Shown here: positions 42,554 to 49,869 of the stretch, in pieces
Layout of the letters: each line of letters opens with the position of its first letter
Position numbering within the stretch: the first letter of the stretch is position 1
Assembly: GCF_014203545.1 (NCBI RefSeq)
Contig: NZ_JACHJG010000001.1
Location: forward strand, 620,001 to 684,000
DNA length: 64,000 nt
DNA from: Streptomyces netropsis
GTDB lineage: Bacteria > Actinomycetota > Actinomycetes > Streptomycetales > Streptomycetaceae
Direction: 5' to 3'
Translations under genes and position numbers: made by a program
The notes under the pieces: generated by a model
Told to the model about the DNA's origin: nothing
Seen by the model: only the letters and a program-made list of their open reading frames with translations
Database searches by the model: none

Positions 42554-42570
42554 TGTTCCGGAAAGGAACA
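42554..42570. promoter_or_regulatory. TGTTCC-N5-GGAACA inverted repeat before a drug pump
   Basis: Perfect 6-bp arms flank GGAAA, 19 bases before the MFS start codon at 42589 and just upstream of the GAAAGG ribosome-binding site. It may be an operator or a leader hairpin for the pump gene. Confidence 0.45.
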
Positions 42571-42588
42571 TCCTCTGAAAGGTCTTAC

Positions 42589-43797
42589 ATGCCTCTGGCG
42601 CTGCTCGCCCTGGCGATCTCCGCGTTCGGTATCGGCACCACCGAGTTCGTGATGATGGGCCTGCTGCCCAATGTCGCCGGCGATCTGGGCACCTCGGTGC
42701 CCACCGCCGGATACCTGGTCTCCGCCTATGCCCTCGGTGTCGTCATCGGCGCCCCGCTGCTCACGGCACTGGGCTCGCGCATCCCGCGCAAGCGGATGCT
42801 CGTCCTGCTCATGGGCCTCTTCACCATCGGGAACCTCGCCTCCGCGCTGGCCCCCACCTTCGGGCTGCTGGTCGCGGGGCGGGTGCTGGCGGGGCTGCCG
42901 CACGGCGCGTTCTTCGGCGTCGGCGCGGTGGTCGCCGCCCGGCTGGTGACCCAGGGGCGGCAGGCACGGGCGGTCGCGACGATGTTCCTCGGCCTGACGG
43001 TCGCCAACATCGTCGGCGTCCCCACCGCCACCCTGCTCGGCCAGCACCTCGGCTGGCGCGCCACGTTCCTGGTGGTCGCCGGCATCGGGCTGGTGGCGAT
43101 GGCCGCGCTCACCCTGCTCATCCCGCAGCTCCCGCGCGAACGGCACGAGGGTCTCGGCCAGGAACTGCGTGCCCTCCGCGACCGGCAGGTGCTGCTCGGT
43201 CTGCTCACCGCGGTCTTCGGCTTCGCCGGGGTCTTCGCGGTCTACAGCTACCTCGCGTCGATGATGACCGAGGTCACGGGCTTCTCCGAGACCTCCGTCA
43301 CGCTCGTGCTCGCCCTCTTCGGCATCGGTATGACCCTCGGCGCCCTCGTCGCCGGCCCGCTCACCGACCGGGCGCTGCGGCCCACGCTCTACGGGTCGCT
43401 GGCCGCGCTGGCGGCCGTGCTGGTCCTCTTCGACTTCACCGTGCACGTGAAGTGGGCGGCCCTCGCGACGGTCGTCGTCCTCGGGGCGGTCGGCTTCATG
43501 ACCACGACCCCGCTCCAGATGCTCGTCATGAACAAGGCCCAGCACGCCCCGACCCTGGCCTCCGCCTCCAACCACTCCGCCTTCAACCTGGCCAACGCCG
43601 GCGGGGCCTGGCTCGGCGGCGTGGCCATCGCCGCGGGCTGGGGCTGGACCTCCCCGACCCTGGTGGGCGCGGTCCTCGCGGTGATCGGCCTGGCCATCGC
43701 GGTGACGGCGGGGTTGCTCGACCGGGGCGGCCCGGGCGCGTCCCGACTGGTCGCCGCGGGCAGTGAGCGGATGCGGGAGGCGGAGCGCGTCGGCTGA
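42589..43797 (+). CDS. DHA1 family MFS efflux protein, Cmx/CmlR-like
   Basis: This is a 402-residue 12-helix exporter. Helix 1 (LALAISAFGIGTTEFVMMGL) and motif A (TALGSRIPRKRMLVLLMG) match the chloramphenicol-efflux/AraJ-like group. GAAAGG precedes the ATG at a good distance. Export of chloramphenicol-like compounds or sugars is possible; sequence alone does not decide. It is monocistronic, ending in GC-rich DNA before a convergent HATPase gene. Confidence 0.9.
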   Translation: MPLALLALAISAFGIGTTEFVMMGLLPNVAGDLGTSVPTAGYLVSAYALGVVIGAPLLTALGSRIPRKRMLVLLMGLFTIGNLASALAPTFGLLVAGRVLAGLPHGAFFGVGAVVAARLVTQGRQARAVATMFLGLTVANIVGVPTATLLGQHLGWRATFLVVAGIGLVAMAALTLLIPQLPRERHEGLGQELRALRDRQVLLGLLTAVFGFAGVFAVYSYLASMMTEVTGFSETSVTLVLALFGIGMTLGALVAGPLTDRALRPTLYGSLAALAAVLVLFDFTVHVKWAALATVVVLGAVGFMTTTPLQMLVMNKAQHAPTLASASNHSAFNLANAGGAWLGGVAIAAGWGWTSPTLVGAVLAVIGLAIAVTAGLLDRGGPGASRLVAAGSERMREAERVG

Positions 43798-43879
43798 CGC
43801 GGCCGGCCCCCGTGCGGGGCTGCCGGGAGGACGGCGTCGGCCCAGGGGGTGGGCCGGGCCGGCCCACCCGGCTCATCGC

Positions 43880-44341
43880 TCAGGCCGGCTGTGCGGGCCG
43901 CGCCGTCCGCCAGACGCCTTCGATGACGAACGAGACCATCGTGCCGCCGTGGTGACTCGGCTCCACGGCCCATGCGTCGGTGAGCAGATCGACGAGCAGC
44001 AGCCCCCGCCCGCGCGGGTCGTCGTCCTGCGGGCGCCGTAGCCGGACCCGCTCCGGCGGCCCCGCGCTGTGGACGTCGACGCGCAGCCCGTCCCGCACCC
44101 GCCACCAGTCGACACGGATCTGCCGGGTGCCGTCCCCGTCGGCGTGGTCGACGGCGTTCGTGACCAGCTCGGAGACCAGCAGGACGCAGTCGTCCACCGG
44201 GAAGCCCAGCTCGTGGGCGCCCGTGAGCTCGCGGAACAACCGCCGGGCCAGGGCGACCGACTCCGGCACCGCCTCCACCGTCATGCAGCCGAGCGGCTCC
44301 GGTCTCACCCCGGTGCCGACGATGCTGGCCACGCGCGCCAT
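43880..44341 (-). CDS. HATPase_c anti-sigma-factor-like ATP-binding protein
   Basis: This is a 153-residue single-domain GHKL ATPase of the RsbW/SpoIIAB-like type common in Streptomyces. The N-box is LLVSELVTNAVDHADGDG; the G1 region is altered (VDVHSAGPPERV) and the G2 lid is PRGRGLLLVDLLTDAWAV. Such proteins bind or phosphorylate anti-sigma antagonists or other regulators. It faces a GntR gene, and the shared region has three CTCTAG-containing sites, so GntR probably represses it. The modified G1 box leaves kinase activity uncertain. Confidence 0.88.
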   Translation of the reverse strand: MARVASIVGTGVRPEPLGCMTVEAVPESVALARRLFRELTGAHELGFPVDDCVLLVSELVTNAVDHADGDGTRQIRVDWWRVRDGLRVDVHSAGPPERVRLRRPQDDDPRGRGLLLVDLLTDAWAVEPSHHGGTMVSFVIEGVWRTARPAQPA

Positions 44342-44380
44342 GCCGCCCTCCCCTGATCGGTGCGGTGCACCCACGGGAAC

Positions 44381-44390
44381 GTCTCTAGAC
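44381..44390. promoter_or_regulatory. GntR site 1 (GTCTCTAGAC)
   Basis: GTCTCTAGAC shares GTCTCTAGA with two sites further right and lies 40 bases upstream of the HATPase start. It is a near-perfect palindrome. Confidence 0.65.
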
Positions 44391-44408
44391 AACTCCAGTG
44401 AACCCGAC

Positions 44409-44420
44409 GTCTCTAGAGAT
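44409..44420. promoter_or_regulatory. GntR site 2 (GTCTCTAGAGAT)
   Basis: This is an inverted repeat centred on CTAG (ATCTCTAGAGAC on the other strand), located midway between the two divergent genes. Confidence 0.75.
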
Positions 44421-44470
44421 GTCAATGGCGACCCTGGGCCTCACCTCCCCGCCGCACGCCGCTTAGGGTG

Positions 44471-44482
44471 GTCTCTAGAGAT
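44471..44482. promoter_or_regulatory. GntR site 3 (GTCTCTAGAGAT)
   Basis: This is an exact copy of site 2, 62 bases further right and just upstream of the GAGGAGG ribosome-binding site of the GntR gene. It predicts autoregulation. Confidence 0.8.
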
Positions 44483-44498
44483 GACGAGGAGGCGCGCA

Positions 44499-45239
44499 GT
44501 GACCGAGCCGAAGTACCGGCGGATCGCCGCCGCGCTCAAGGACGCCATCGCCGCGGGCGAGTACGGCCCCGGCGACCGGCTGCCCGGCGAGAACGACCTG
44601 ATGGCCGCCCACGGCGTGGCGCGCATGACCGCCCGGCAGGCCCTCGGCGTCCTCCAGAGCGAGGGCCTCGCCGAGGCCCGCAAGGGCGCCGGGGTGTTCG
44701 TGCGGACGGCCTCCCCGCTGCGCAGGCTGAGCATCCAGCGGCTCGCCCGGCGGCAGTGGGGCTCGGGGAACTCCGTCTGGGCCGCGGACACGGCGGACCG
44801 GGACCTGGTCGTCGACCAGGTCGCCGTCGACGAGCAGCCCGCCCACCAGCGCATCGCCGCCGTGCTCGAGGTCGCGCCCGCCGCCCCGGTGTGCGTCCGC
44901 CGGCGCCGCTACGTCCTGGACGGCGAGCCCGTCATGATCTCGACCTCGTACCTGCCCACCGCGCTGGTCGCGGGCTCGCCCATCACCCGCCCCGACACCG
45001 GGCCGGGCGGCACGTACGCCCGCCTCAAGGACCTGGGGTACGAGCCCGTCCGCTTCCGCGAGGAGATCCGCTCCCGGATGCCCACCGCCGAGGAGGTCGC
45101 CCGTCTCGCCCTGCCGGGCGGCACGCCCGTCATGCTCGTCTGCCGTACCGCGTTCACCGCGCGGGGCGACGCGGTCGAGGTCAACGAGATGGTCATGGAC
45201 GCGAACGCGTACGTCCTCGAGTACGACTTCGAGGCGTAG
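44499..45239 (+). CDS. GntR family regulator, HutC/UTRA type
   Basis: This is a 246-residue regulator with an N-terminal winged helix (EPKYRRIAAALKDAIAAGEY and MTARQALGVLQSEGLAEARK) and a C-terminal UTRA ligand domain (VCVRRRRYVLDGEPVMISTS, VLEYDFEA). GTG 44499 follows GAGGAGG. HutC-type regulators bind small ligands and control few local genes; three CTCTAG palindromes lie in the divergent region, so its targets are probably itself and the HATPase gene. Confidence 0.93.
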   Translation: MTEPKYRRIAAALKDAIAAGEYGPGDRLPGENDLMAAHGVARMTARQALGVLQSEGLAEARKGAGVFVRTASPLRRLSIQRLARRQWGSGNSVWAADTADRDLVVDQVAVDEQPAHQRIAAVLEVAPAAPVCVRRRRYVLDGEPVMISTSYLPTALVAGSPITRPDTGPGGTYARLKDLGYEPVRFREEIRSRMPTAEEVARLALPGGTPVMLVCRTAFTARGDAVEVNEMVMDANAYVLEYDFEA

Positions 45240-45258
45240 CCGGACGCCCGTCGCCCGA

Positions 45259-46014
45259 TCAGTCGACGACGGACCGGTAATGGGTGGTCAGCCGCCCGTT
45301 GTCCGCCAGGATGTGGAAGGCCAACGCGGGCGGCTGGTCGAGGTGGATGTGCTCCTCCGGGTGGGCGGGCCGCTCCCAGGGGAGCCGGAGCGTGGAGACG
45401 ACCCCGGGGGCCACCAGCAGCGGCCGCCCCGCGAAGGTGGTCGCCGCCGGGGTGTGGGCGTGCCCGCACACGAAGCCGGCGATCTGCGGCCGGCGTTCCA
45501 CGAGGGCGGCGAGCCGCTCCTCCCCGAACTGGCGGATGCCGTCCACGAAGGGCGTGTGCAGCGGCACCGGCGGGTGGTGGAAGCCGACCAGTACGGGCAT
45601 GCCCGCCGGGGCCCGGTCCAGGACGCCGTCCAGCCACCGGAGCGTCTCGTCCTCGAGGAAGCCCTCGTCCTTGCCCGGCACCGAGGAGTCGCACAGCGCG
45701 ATGACGCAGCCCGCGGTGCGCAGCACTTGGTTGACCGGCGCCCCCGACCCCGGCTGCCCCAGCAGGAACTGCCGGAACGCGCTGCGTTCGTCGTGGTTGC
45801 CGGGGCAGACCAGCACCGGGTGCCGGGATTCCAGCAGTTGACGGGCCTGTTCGTACTCGGCCGCCCGCGCGTGGTCGGCGATGTCCCCGGTGACGAGGAC
45901 GGCGTCCAGGTCGTAGGGGAGTTGCCCGAGGTAGTCCATGACGGCCCGGGTGCGCTCGGCGCTCCGCCGCCCTCCGTCGATGTGGGGGTCGCTGAGGTGG
46001 GCGATGACGATCAT
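45259..46014 (-). CDS. Calcineurin-like metallophosphoesterase (CpdA-type)
   Basis: This is a 251-residue cytoplasmic enzyme with the complete five-block metal site: SDPHIDGG (D9, H11), VTGDIADH, CPGNHDER, GFHHPPVP and CGHAHTPA. It resembles 3',5'-cyclic-AMP phosphodiesterase CpdA and Icc-type enzymes, so cyclic nucleotide or other phosphodiester hydrolysis is likely. It is divergent from a MocR-type regulator; a control link is possible but not shown. Confidence 0.9.
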   Translation of the reverse strand: MIVIAHLSDPHIDGGRRSAERTRAVMDYLGQLPYDLDAVLVTGDIADHARAAEYEQARQLLESRHPVLVCPGNHDERSAFRQFLLGQPGSGAPVNQVLRTAGCVIALCDSSVPGKDEGFLEDETLRWLDGVLDRAPAGMPVLVGFHHPPVPLHTPFVDGIRQFGEERLAALVERRPQIAGFVCGHAHTPAATTFAGRPLLVAPGVVSTLRLPWERPAHPEEHIHLDQPPALAFHILADNGRLTTHYRSVVD

Positions 46015-46150
46015 CGCTGTGGTCCCTTCTTCGCATGCCGGGGGATGGGGGCGGGCGGCCGGGAGGGGACGGCGACGGTGGAGCATTTCCCCGTCGGGTG
46101 CCGTGCTCGAACTCCCTTCGCCCGGGCGCTCGTCACGAACCTAGAGGCCG

Positions 46151-46198
46151 ACCGGACCATGGTTAAGATCCACTTTCATGCCGAAAGACTGGTCCGGT
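46151..46198. promoter_or_regulatory. Inverted repeat ACCGGACCA / TGGTCCGGT around the MocR start
   Basis: Nine-base perfect arms at 46151-46159 and 46190-46198 enclose the ATG at 46178 and a TTAAGAT -10-like element. An ACCATGGT palindrome lies inside the left arm region. This could be an autoregulatory site or an mRNA fold over the start. Confidence 0.5.
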
Positions 46199-47593
46199 TC
46201 CCGCCTCGACCTCCACCTCGACATCGACGCCACGGGCGGGCGGCGGTCCGGCCTGGAGGCGGCCCTTCGCGCCGCGGTCCGGGAGGGCCGTCTGACCGCC
46301 GGGACACGGCTGCCCTCCACCCGCGGGCTGGCCCGCGAGCTCGGGCTGTCGAGGGGCACGGTCAGCGCCGCCTTCGGCCAACTGGCCGAGGAGGGCTACC
46401 TGTCCACGCGCCCGGGGTCGGGCACCACCGTGGCCGACGTGCCGCCCCGCGCCGCGCACCCCGTCCGCCCCCGAGAGCCTGCCCCCACGGCCCCCCGCCA
46501 CGACCTGCGCGCCGGGCTCCCCGACATCAGCGCCTTCCCCACCCGGGCCTGGCTCGCCGCCACCCGCCGGGTGCTCACCCGGGCCCGCCCCGAGGTCTTC
46601 GGAGCCGGGGACCCGCAGGGCCGGATCGAGCTGCGCACCGCGCTCGCCGACCACCTGGGCCGCACCCGCGGCGTGGTCACCACCCCGGACCGGGTCGTGA
46701 TCACCTCCGGCCACTACCAGTCCGTGGGCCTGCTCGGCGGTGTGCTGGCCGCGAACGGCACGGGCGTCGCGGCCGTGGAGGACCCCGGCCACCACCTCTA
46801 CCGCGAGGCCGTCCGTCGCGCGGGGCTCACCGCGCTCCCCCTGCCGGTCGACGGCCGCGGGGCCCGCGTCGACGCCCTGCCCCGGGACGCGGGAGCGGTG
46901 TTCCTGACCCCCTCGCACCACTACCCGACCGGTGTGCCGCTGCACCCGGTCCGCCGGCAGGCCGTGTGCGCGTGGGCGCGCGCCACGGGCGGTCTGATCG
47001 TGGAGGACGACTACGACGGCGAGTTCCGCTACGACAGACAACCCGTGGGCGCCGTGCAGGGCGTCGCCCCCGACCACGTCGTCTACTGCGGCACCGCGTC
47101 CAAGACGCTGGGTCCCGCCCTCCGGCTGGCCTGGATGGCCCTGCCGCCCCACCTGGTGGGACCCGTCGTGCGGGCCAAGCGGGAAGCCGATCTGTACACC
47201 GAGACCCTGGGCCAGCTCGTCCTCGCCGACCTGATCGCCACGCACGCCTACGACCGTCACATCCGCGCCGCCCGTCTGCGGTACCGCGGGCGCCGCGAAC
47301 TCCTCCTCGACCGGGTCGCCGCCATCGGCGGCCTCACCGCCCACGGGGTCCCGGCCGGGCTGCACGCCCTGGTCACCCTCCCGCCGGACGGGCCCGCCGA
47401 GCACCGGCTCCTGACCGACTGCGCCCGCCACGGCCTCGCCCTGCGCGGACTCTCCGAACTCCACCACGACCCCGAGGGCCGCCCGCAGGGCCTGCTGATC
47501 GGCTTCGCCGCCCCGTCCGACCGCGCCTACCCGCAGGCCCTCGACGTGCTGTGCGGGGTCCTGACCCGGTCCGTCCCGGGACAACACACCTAG
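46178..47593 (+). CDS. MocR/PdxR-type regulator (GntR HTH fused to aminotransferase)
   Basis: This is a 471-residue fusion. Residues 10-85 form a GntR winged helix (GLEAALRAAVREGRLTAGTR, LARELGLSRGTVSAAFGQLA); residues 110-470 form a class I aminotransferase-like domain with the PLP lysine in VVYCGTASKTLGPALRLAWM and the EDDYDGEFRYD block. PdxR controls vitamin B6 synthesis, others control GABA or taurine genes. No pdxST is adjacent, so the target is open. The ATG has no ribosome-binding site and a TTAAGAT element ends about ten bases before it, suggesting a leaderless mRNA. Confidence 0.93.
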   Translation: MPKDWSGSRLDLHLDIDATGGRRSGLEAALRAAVREGRLTAGTRLPSTRGLARELGLSRGTVSAAFGQLAEEGYLSTRPGSGTTVADVPPRAAHPVRPREPAPTAPRHDLRAGLPDISAFPTRAWLAATRRVLTRARPEVFGAGDPQGRIELRTALADHLGRTRGVVTTPDRVVITSGHYQSVGLLGGVLAANGTGVAAVEDPGHHLYREAVRRAGLTALPLPVDGRGARVDALPRDAGAVFLTPSHHYPTGVPLHPVRRQAVCAWARATGGLIVEDDYDGEFRYDRQPVGAVQGVAPDHVVYCGTASKTLGPALRLAWMALPPHLVGPVVRAKREADLYTETLGQLVLADLIATHAYDRHIRAARLRYRGRRELLLDRVAAIGGLTAHGVPAGLHALVTLPPDGPAEHRLLTDCARHGLALRGLSELHHDPEGRPQGLLIGFAAPSDRAYPQALDVLCGVLTRSVPGQHT

Positions 47594-47626
47594 GGCCTCC
47601 CGCGCCGGGCGCGGCACACTGGGGGT

Positions 47627-47839
47627 ATGTGCCGCAGCATCAAGACGCTCAGGCCGCCCATGACGCCCGAAGCGGGCGAGGACGACATCAGGGCGGCCGC
47701 CCTGCAGTACGTGCGCAAGGTGTCGGGCTTCCACGCGCCGGCCGCGCACAACCAGGCGGTCTTCGACGAGGCCGTGGACGCGGTGGCCGAGGCCACGGCG
47801 CGACTGCTGGACGGGCTGGTCGTGCGCGGAGGGAAGTGA
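47627..47839 (+). CDS. DUF2277 protein
   Basis: This is a 70-residue protein, MCRSIKTLRPPMTPEAGEDD at the start, an exact match to the DUF2277 pattern (MCRxIxxLR...A..EI..AA.QFVRKISG). The segment IRAAALQYVRKVSGFHAPAA is the conserved helix, and the rest is helical. Length is typical. It follows the MocR gene by 33 bases and may be co-transcribed. Function is unknown. Confidence 0.93.
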   Translation: MCRSIKTLRPPMTPEAGEDDIRAAALQYVRKVSGFHAPAAHNQAVFDEAVDAVAEATARLLDGLVVRGGK

Positions 47840-47868
47840 AGCCGCCCCCTCCCGCCCCTTCATCGTTT

Positions 47869-47889
47869 CCCGTCCTCAAGCCGGACGGG
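47869..47889. terminator. Convergent terminator between DUF2277 and nadE
   Basis: CCCGTCC and GGACGGG form a 7-bp stem around TCAAGCC, between the two convergent stop codons. Confidence 0.6.
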
Positions 47890-47926
47890 GCGGCGTCGTG
47901 CCCGTCCCGCGCCCCCCCCGCCCCGG

Positions 47927-49681
47927 TCAGACGCTCTCCCGCCAGGCGTTCGTGATCGGCAGCCGGCGGTCCTTGCCGAAGCCCTTCGCGGAGATCTTCG
48001 TGCCCGGCGGGTACTGCCGGCGCTTGTACTCCGCCGTGTCCACCAGCCGCAGGATCCGCGTGACCAGCTCCGCGTCGAAGCCCGCCGCGACGATCGCGTC
48101 ACGGCCCTGGTCGCGGTCGACGTACAGCTCGAGGATCCGGTCGAGCACGTCGTAGTCCGGGAGCGAGTCCGTGTCGACCTGGCCGGGGCGCAGCTCGGCG
48201 CTCGGCGGCTTGGTGAGGGAGTTCTCCGGGATCGGCGGGGTCTCGCCGCGCTCGGCCGCCGCCTGGTTGCGCCACCGGGCGAGGCGGAAGACCAGGGTCT
48301 TGTAGACGTCCTTGATCGGGCCGTACGCGCCGACCGAGTCGCCGTAGAGGGTGGAGTACCCGCAGGCCAGCTCGGACTTGTTGCCCGGCGCGAGCACGAT
48401 GTGGCCCTCCTGGTTGGAGAGGGCCATCAGCATCGTGCCGCGCAGCCGCGACTGGAGGTTCTCCTCGGCCAGGCCGGTCAGGCCCAGCGCGCCCATGTAC
48501 GCGTCGAACATCGGGCCGATCGGCACCGTGCGGAAGTTCAGGCCGGTGCGCCGGGCGAGCTCCTCGGCGTCGCCGAGGGAGTGGTCGGAGGAGTAGCGCG
48601 ACGGCATCGCCACGCCGTGGACGTTCTCCGCGCTGATGGCGTCACAGGCGAGGGCGGCGACGAGCGCCGAGTCGATGCCGCCGGACAGGCCGATGACGAC
48701 GCTGCGGAAGCCGTTCTTCACGACGTACGCGCGCAGGCCCTCCACCAGCGCCTTGTACACCTCCTCCACGTCGTCCAGCCGGGGTGCGAGACCGCCCGGC
48801 GTCTCCGGCTCGTACGCCGGGAGCGGCTCGGCGGAGAGGGTCACGTGGTCGATGCGCAGACCGTCGTCCACGACCCCGGAGGGGGCCTCGGGCGCGGCGG
48901 CCGGCAGCTCGAGGTCGATCAGCACACAGCCCTGCTCGAACTGCGGGGCGCGCGCGACGACCTCGCCGTCGCGGTCCACGACGATCGTGTCGCCGTCGAA
49001 GACCAGCTCGTCCTGGCCGCCGGTCATCGCGAGGTAGGCGGTCGTGCAGCCGGCCTCCCGGGCGCGCTTGCGTACCAGCTCCAGACGGGTGTCGTCCTTC
49101 TCGCGCTCGTACGGGGAGGCGTTGATCGACAGCAGCAGCCCGGCCCCGGCGGACCGCGTCGCGGGCACCCGGCCGCCGTCCTGCCACAGGTCCTCACAGA
49201 TCGCGAGCGCGACGTCGACGCCGTGCACCCGCACCACGGGCAGCGTCTCACCGGGCACGAAGTAGCGGAACTCGTCGAAGACGCCGTAGTTGGGAAGGTG
49301 GTGCTTGGCGAAGGTCAGCGCGACCCTGCCGCGGTGCAGCACGGCGGCGGCGTTGCGCGGGGCGCCGGCGGGCTGGCCGAAGCGGGCACTGCCCTGCTCG
49401 CTGCGGTCGAGATAGCCGACGACGACGGGCAGTTCCCCGAGGCCCTCGGCGGCGAGGCGGGCGGCGAGCGCGCGCAGTGCGGCCCGGCTGGCCTCGACGA
49501 AGGAGGACCGCAGCGCCAGGTCCTCGACGGGGTAGCCGGTCAGCGCCATCTCGGGGAACGCCACGAGATGGGCGCCCTGCTCGGCGGAGTGCCGGGTCCA
49601 GTGCACGATCGTGTCGGCGTTCCCGGCGAGATCGCCGACGCGGGAATCGATCTGGTTCAGGGCGAGACGAAGTTGAGGCAC
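47927..49681 (-). CDS. nadE: Glutamine-dependent NAD+ synthetase
   Basis: This is a 584-residue two-domain enzyme making NAD from nicotinate adenine dinucleotide with glutamine as nitrogen donor. The nitrilase-type glutaminase has the catalytic triad E44, K126 and C162 (AICEDLW). The synthetase domain has the PP-loop SGGIDS at 333-338 and later LAPGNKSELACGYSTLYGDS. The GTG at 49681 matches the family start, and a TACACT box nine bases upstream indicates a leaderless transcript. Essential core metabolism. Confidence 0.97.
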   Translation of the reverse strand: MPQLRLALNQIDSRVGDLAGNADTIVHWTRHSAEQGAHLVAFPEMALTGYPVEDLALRSSFVEASRAALRALAARLAAEGLGELPVVVGYLDRSEQGSARFGQPAGAPRNAAAVLHRGRVALTFAKHHLPNYGVFDEFRYFVPGETLPVVRVHGVDVALAICEDLWQDGGRVPATRSAGAGLLLSINASPYEREKDDTRLELVRKRAREAGCTTAYLAMTGGQDELVFDGDTIVVDRDGEVVARAPQFEQGCVLIDLELPAAAPEAPSGVVDDGLRIDHVTLSAEPLPAYEPETPGGLAPRLDDVEEVYKALVEGLRAYVVKNGFRSVVIGLSGGIDSALVAALACDAISAENVHGVAMPSRYSSDHSLGDAEELARRTGLNFRTVPIGPMFDAYMGALGLTGLAEENLQSRLRGTMLMALSNQEGHIVLAPGNKSELACGYSTLYGDSVGAYGPIKDVYKTLVFRLARWRNQAAAERGETPPIPENSLTKPPSAELRPGQVDTDSLPDYDVLDRILELYVDRDQGRDAIVAAGFDAELVTRILRLVDTAEYKRRQYPPGTKISAKGFGKDRRLPITNAWRESV

Positions 49682-49688
49682 GCCGTTC

Positions 49689-49694
49689 AGTGTA
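49689..49694 (-). promoter_or_regulatory. -10-like element of nadE, probable leaderless promoter
   Basis: TACACT on the minus strand ends eight bases before the nadE GTG, leaving no room for a ribosome-binding site. A TTGCGT lies further upstream at a short spacing. Confidence 0.4.
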
Positions 49695-49869
49695 ATCGTC
49701 TGTCTGACGCAATGGGGGTGGGCGCGGCCACGTGGCCGACGGCCGACAGGGGGACGACAGGGCCCTCGCGGCCGCTCTGATCGCTCCCCGGAGCCGGGGC
49801 CGGCCTTACGTACGCGGGCCCCGTCCGCGCCGACGGTGTCGGCGTCGGCGCGGACGGGCGCTGCCGCCG

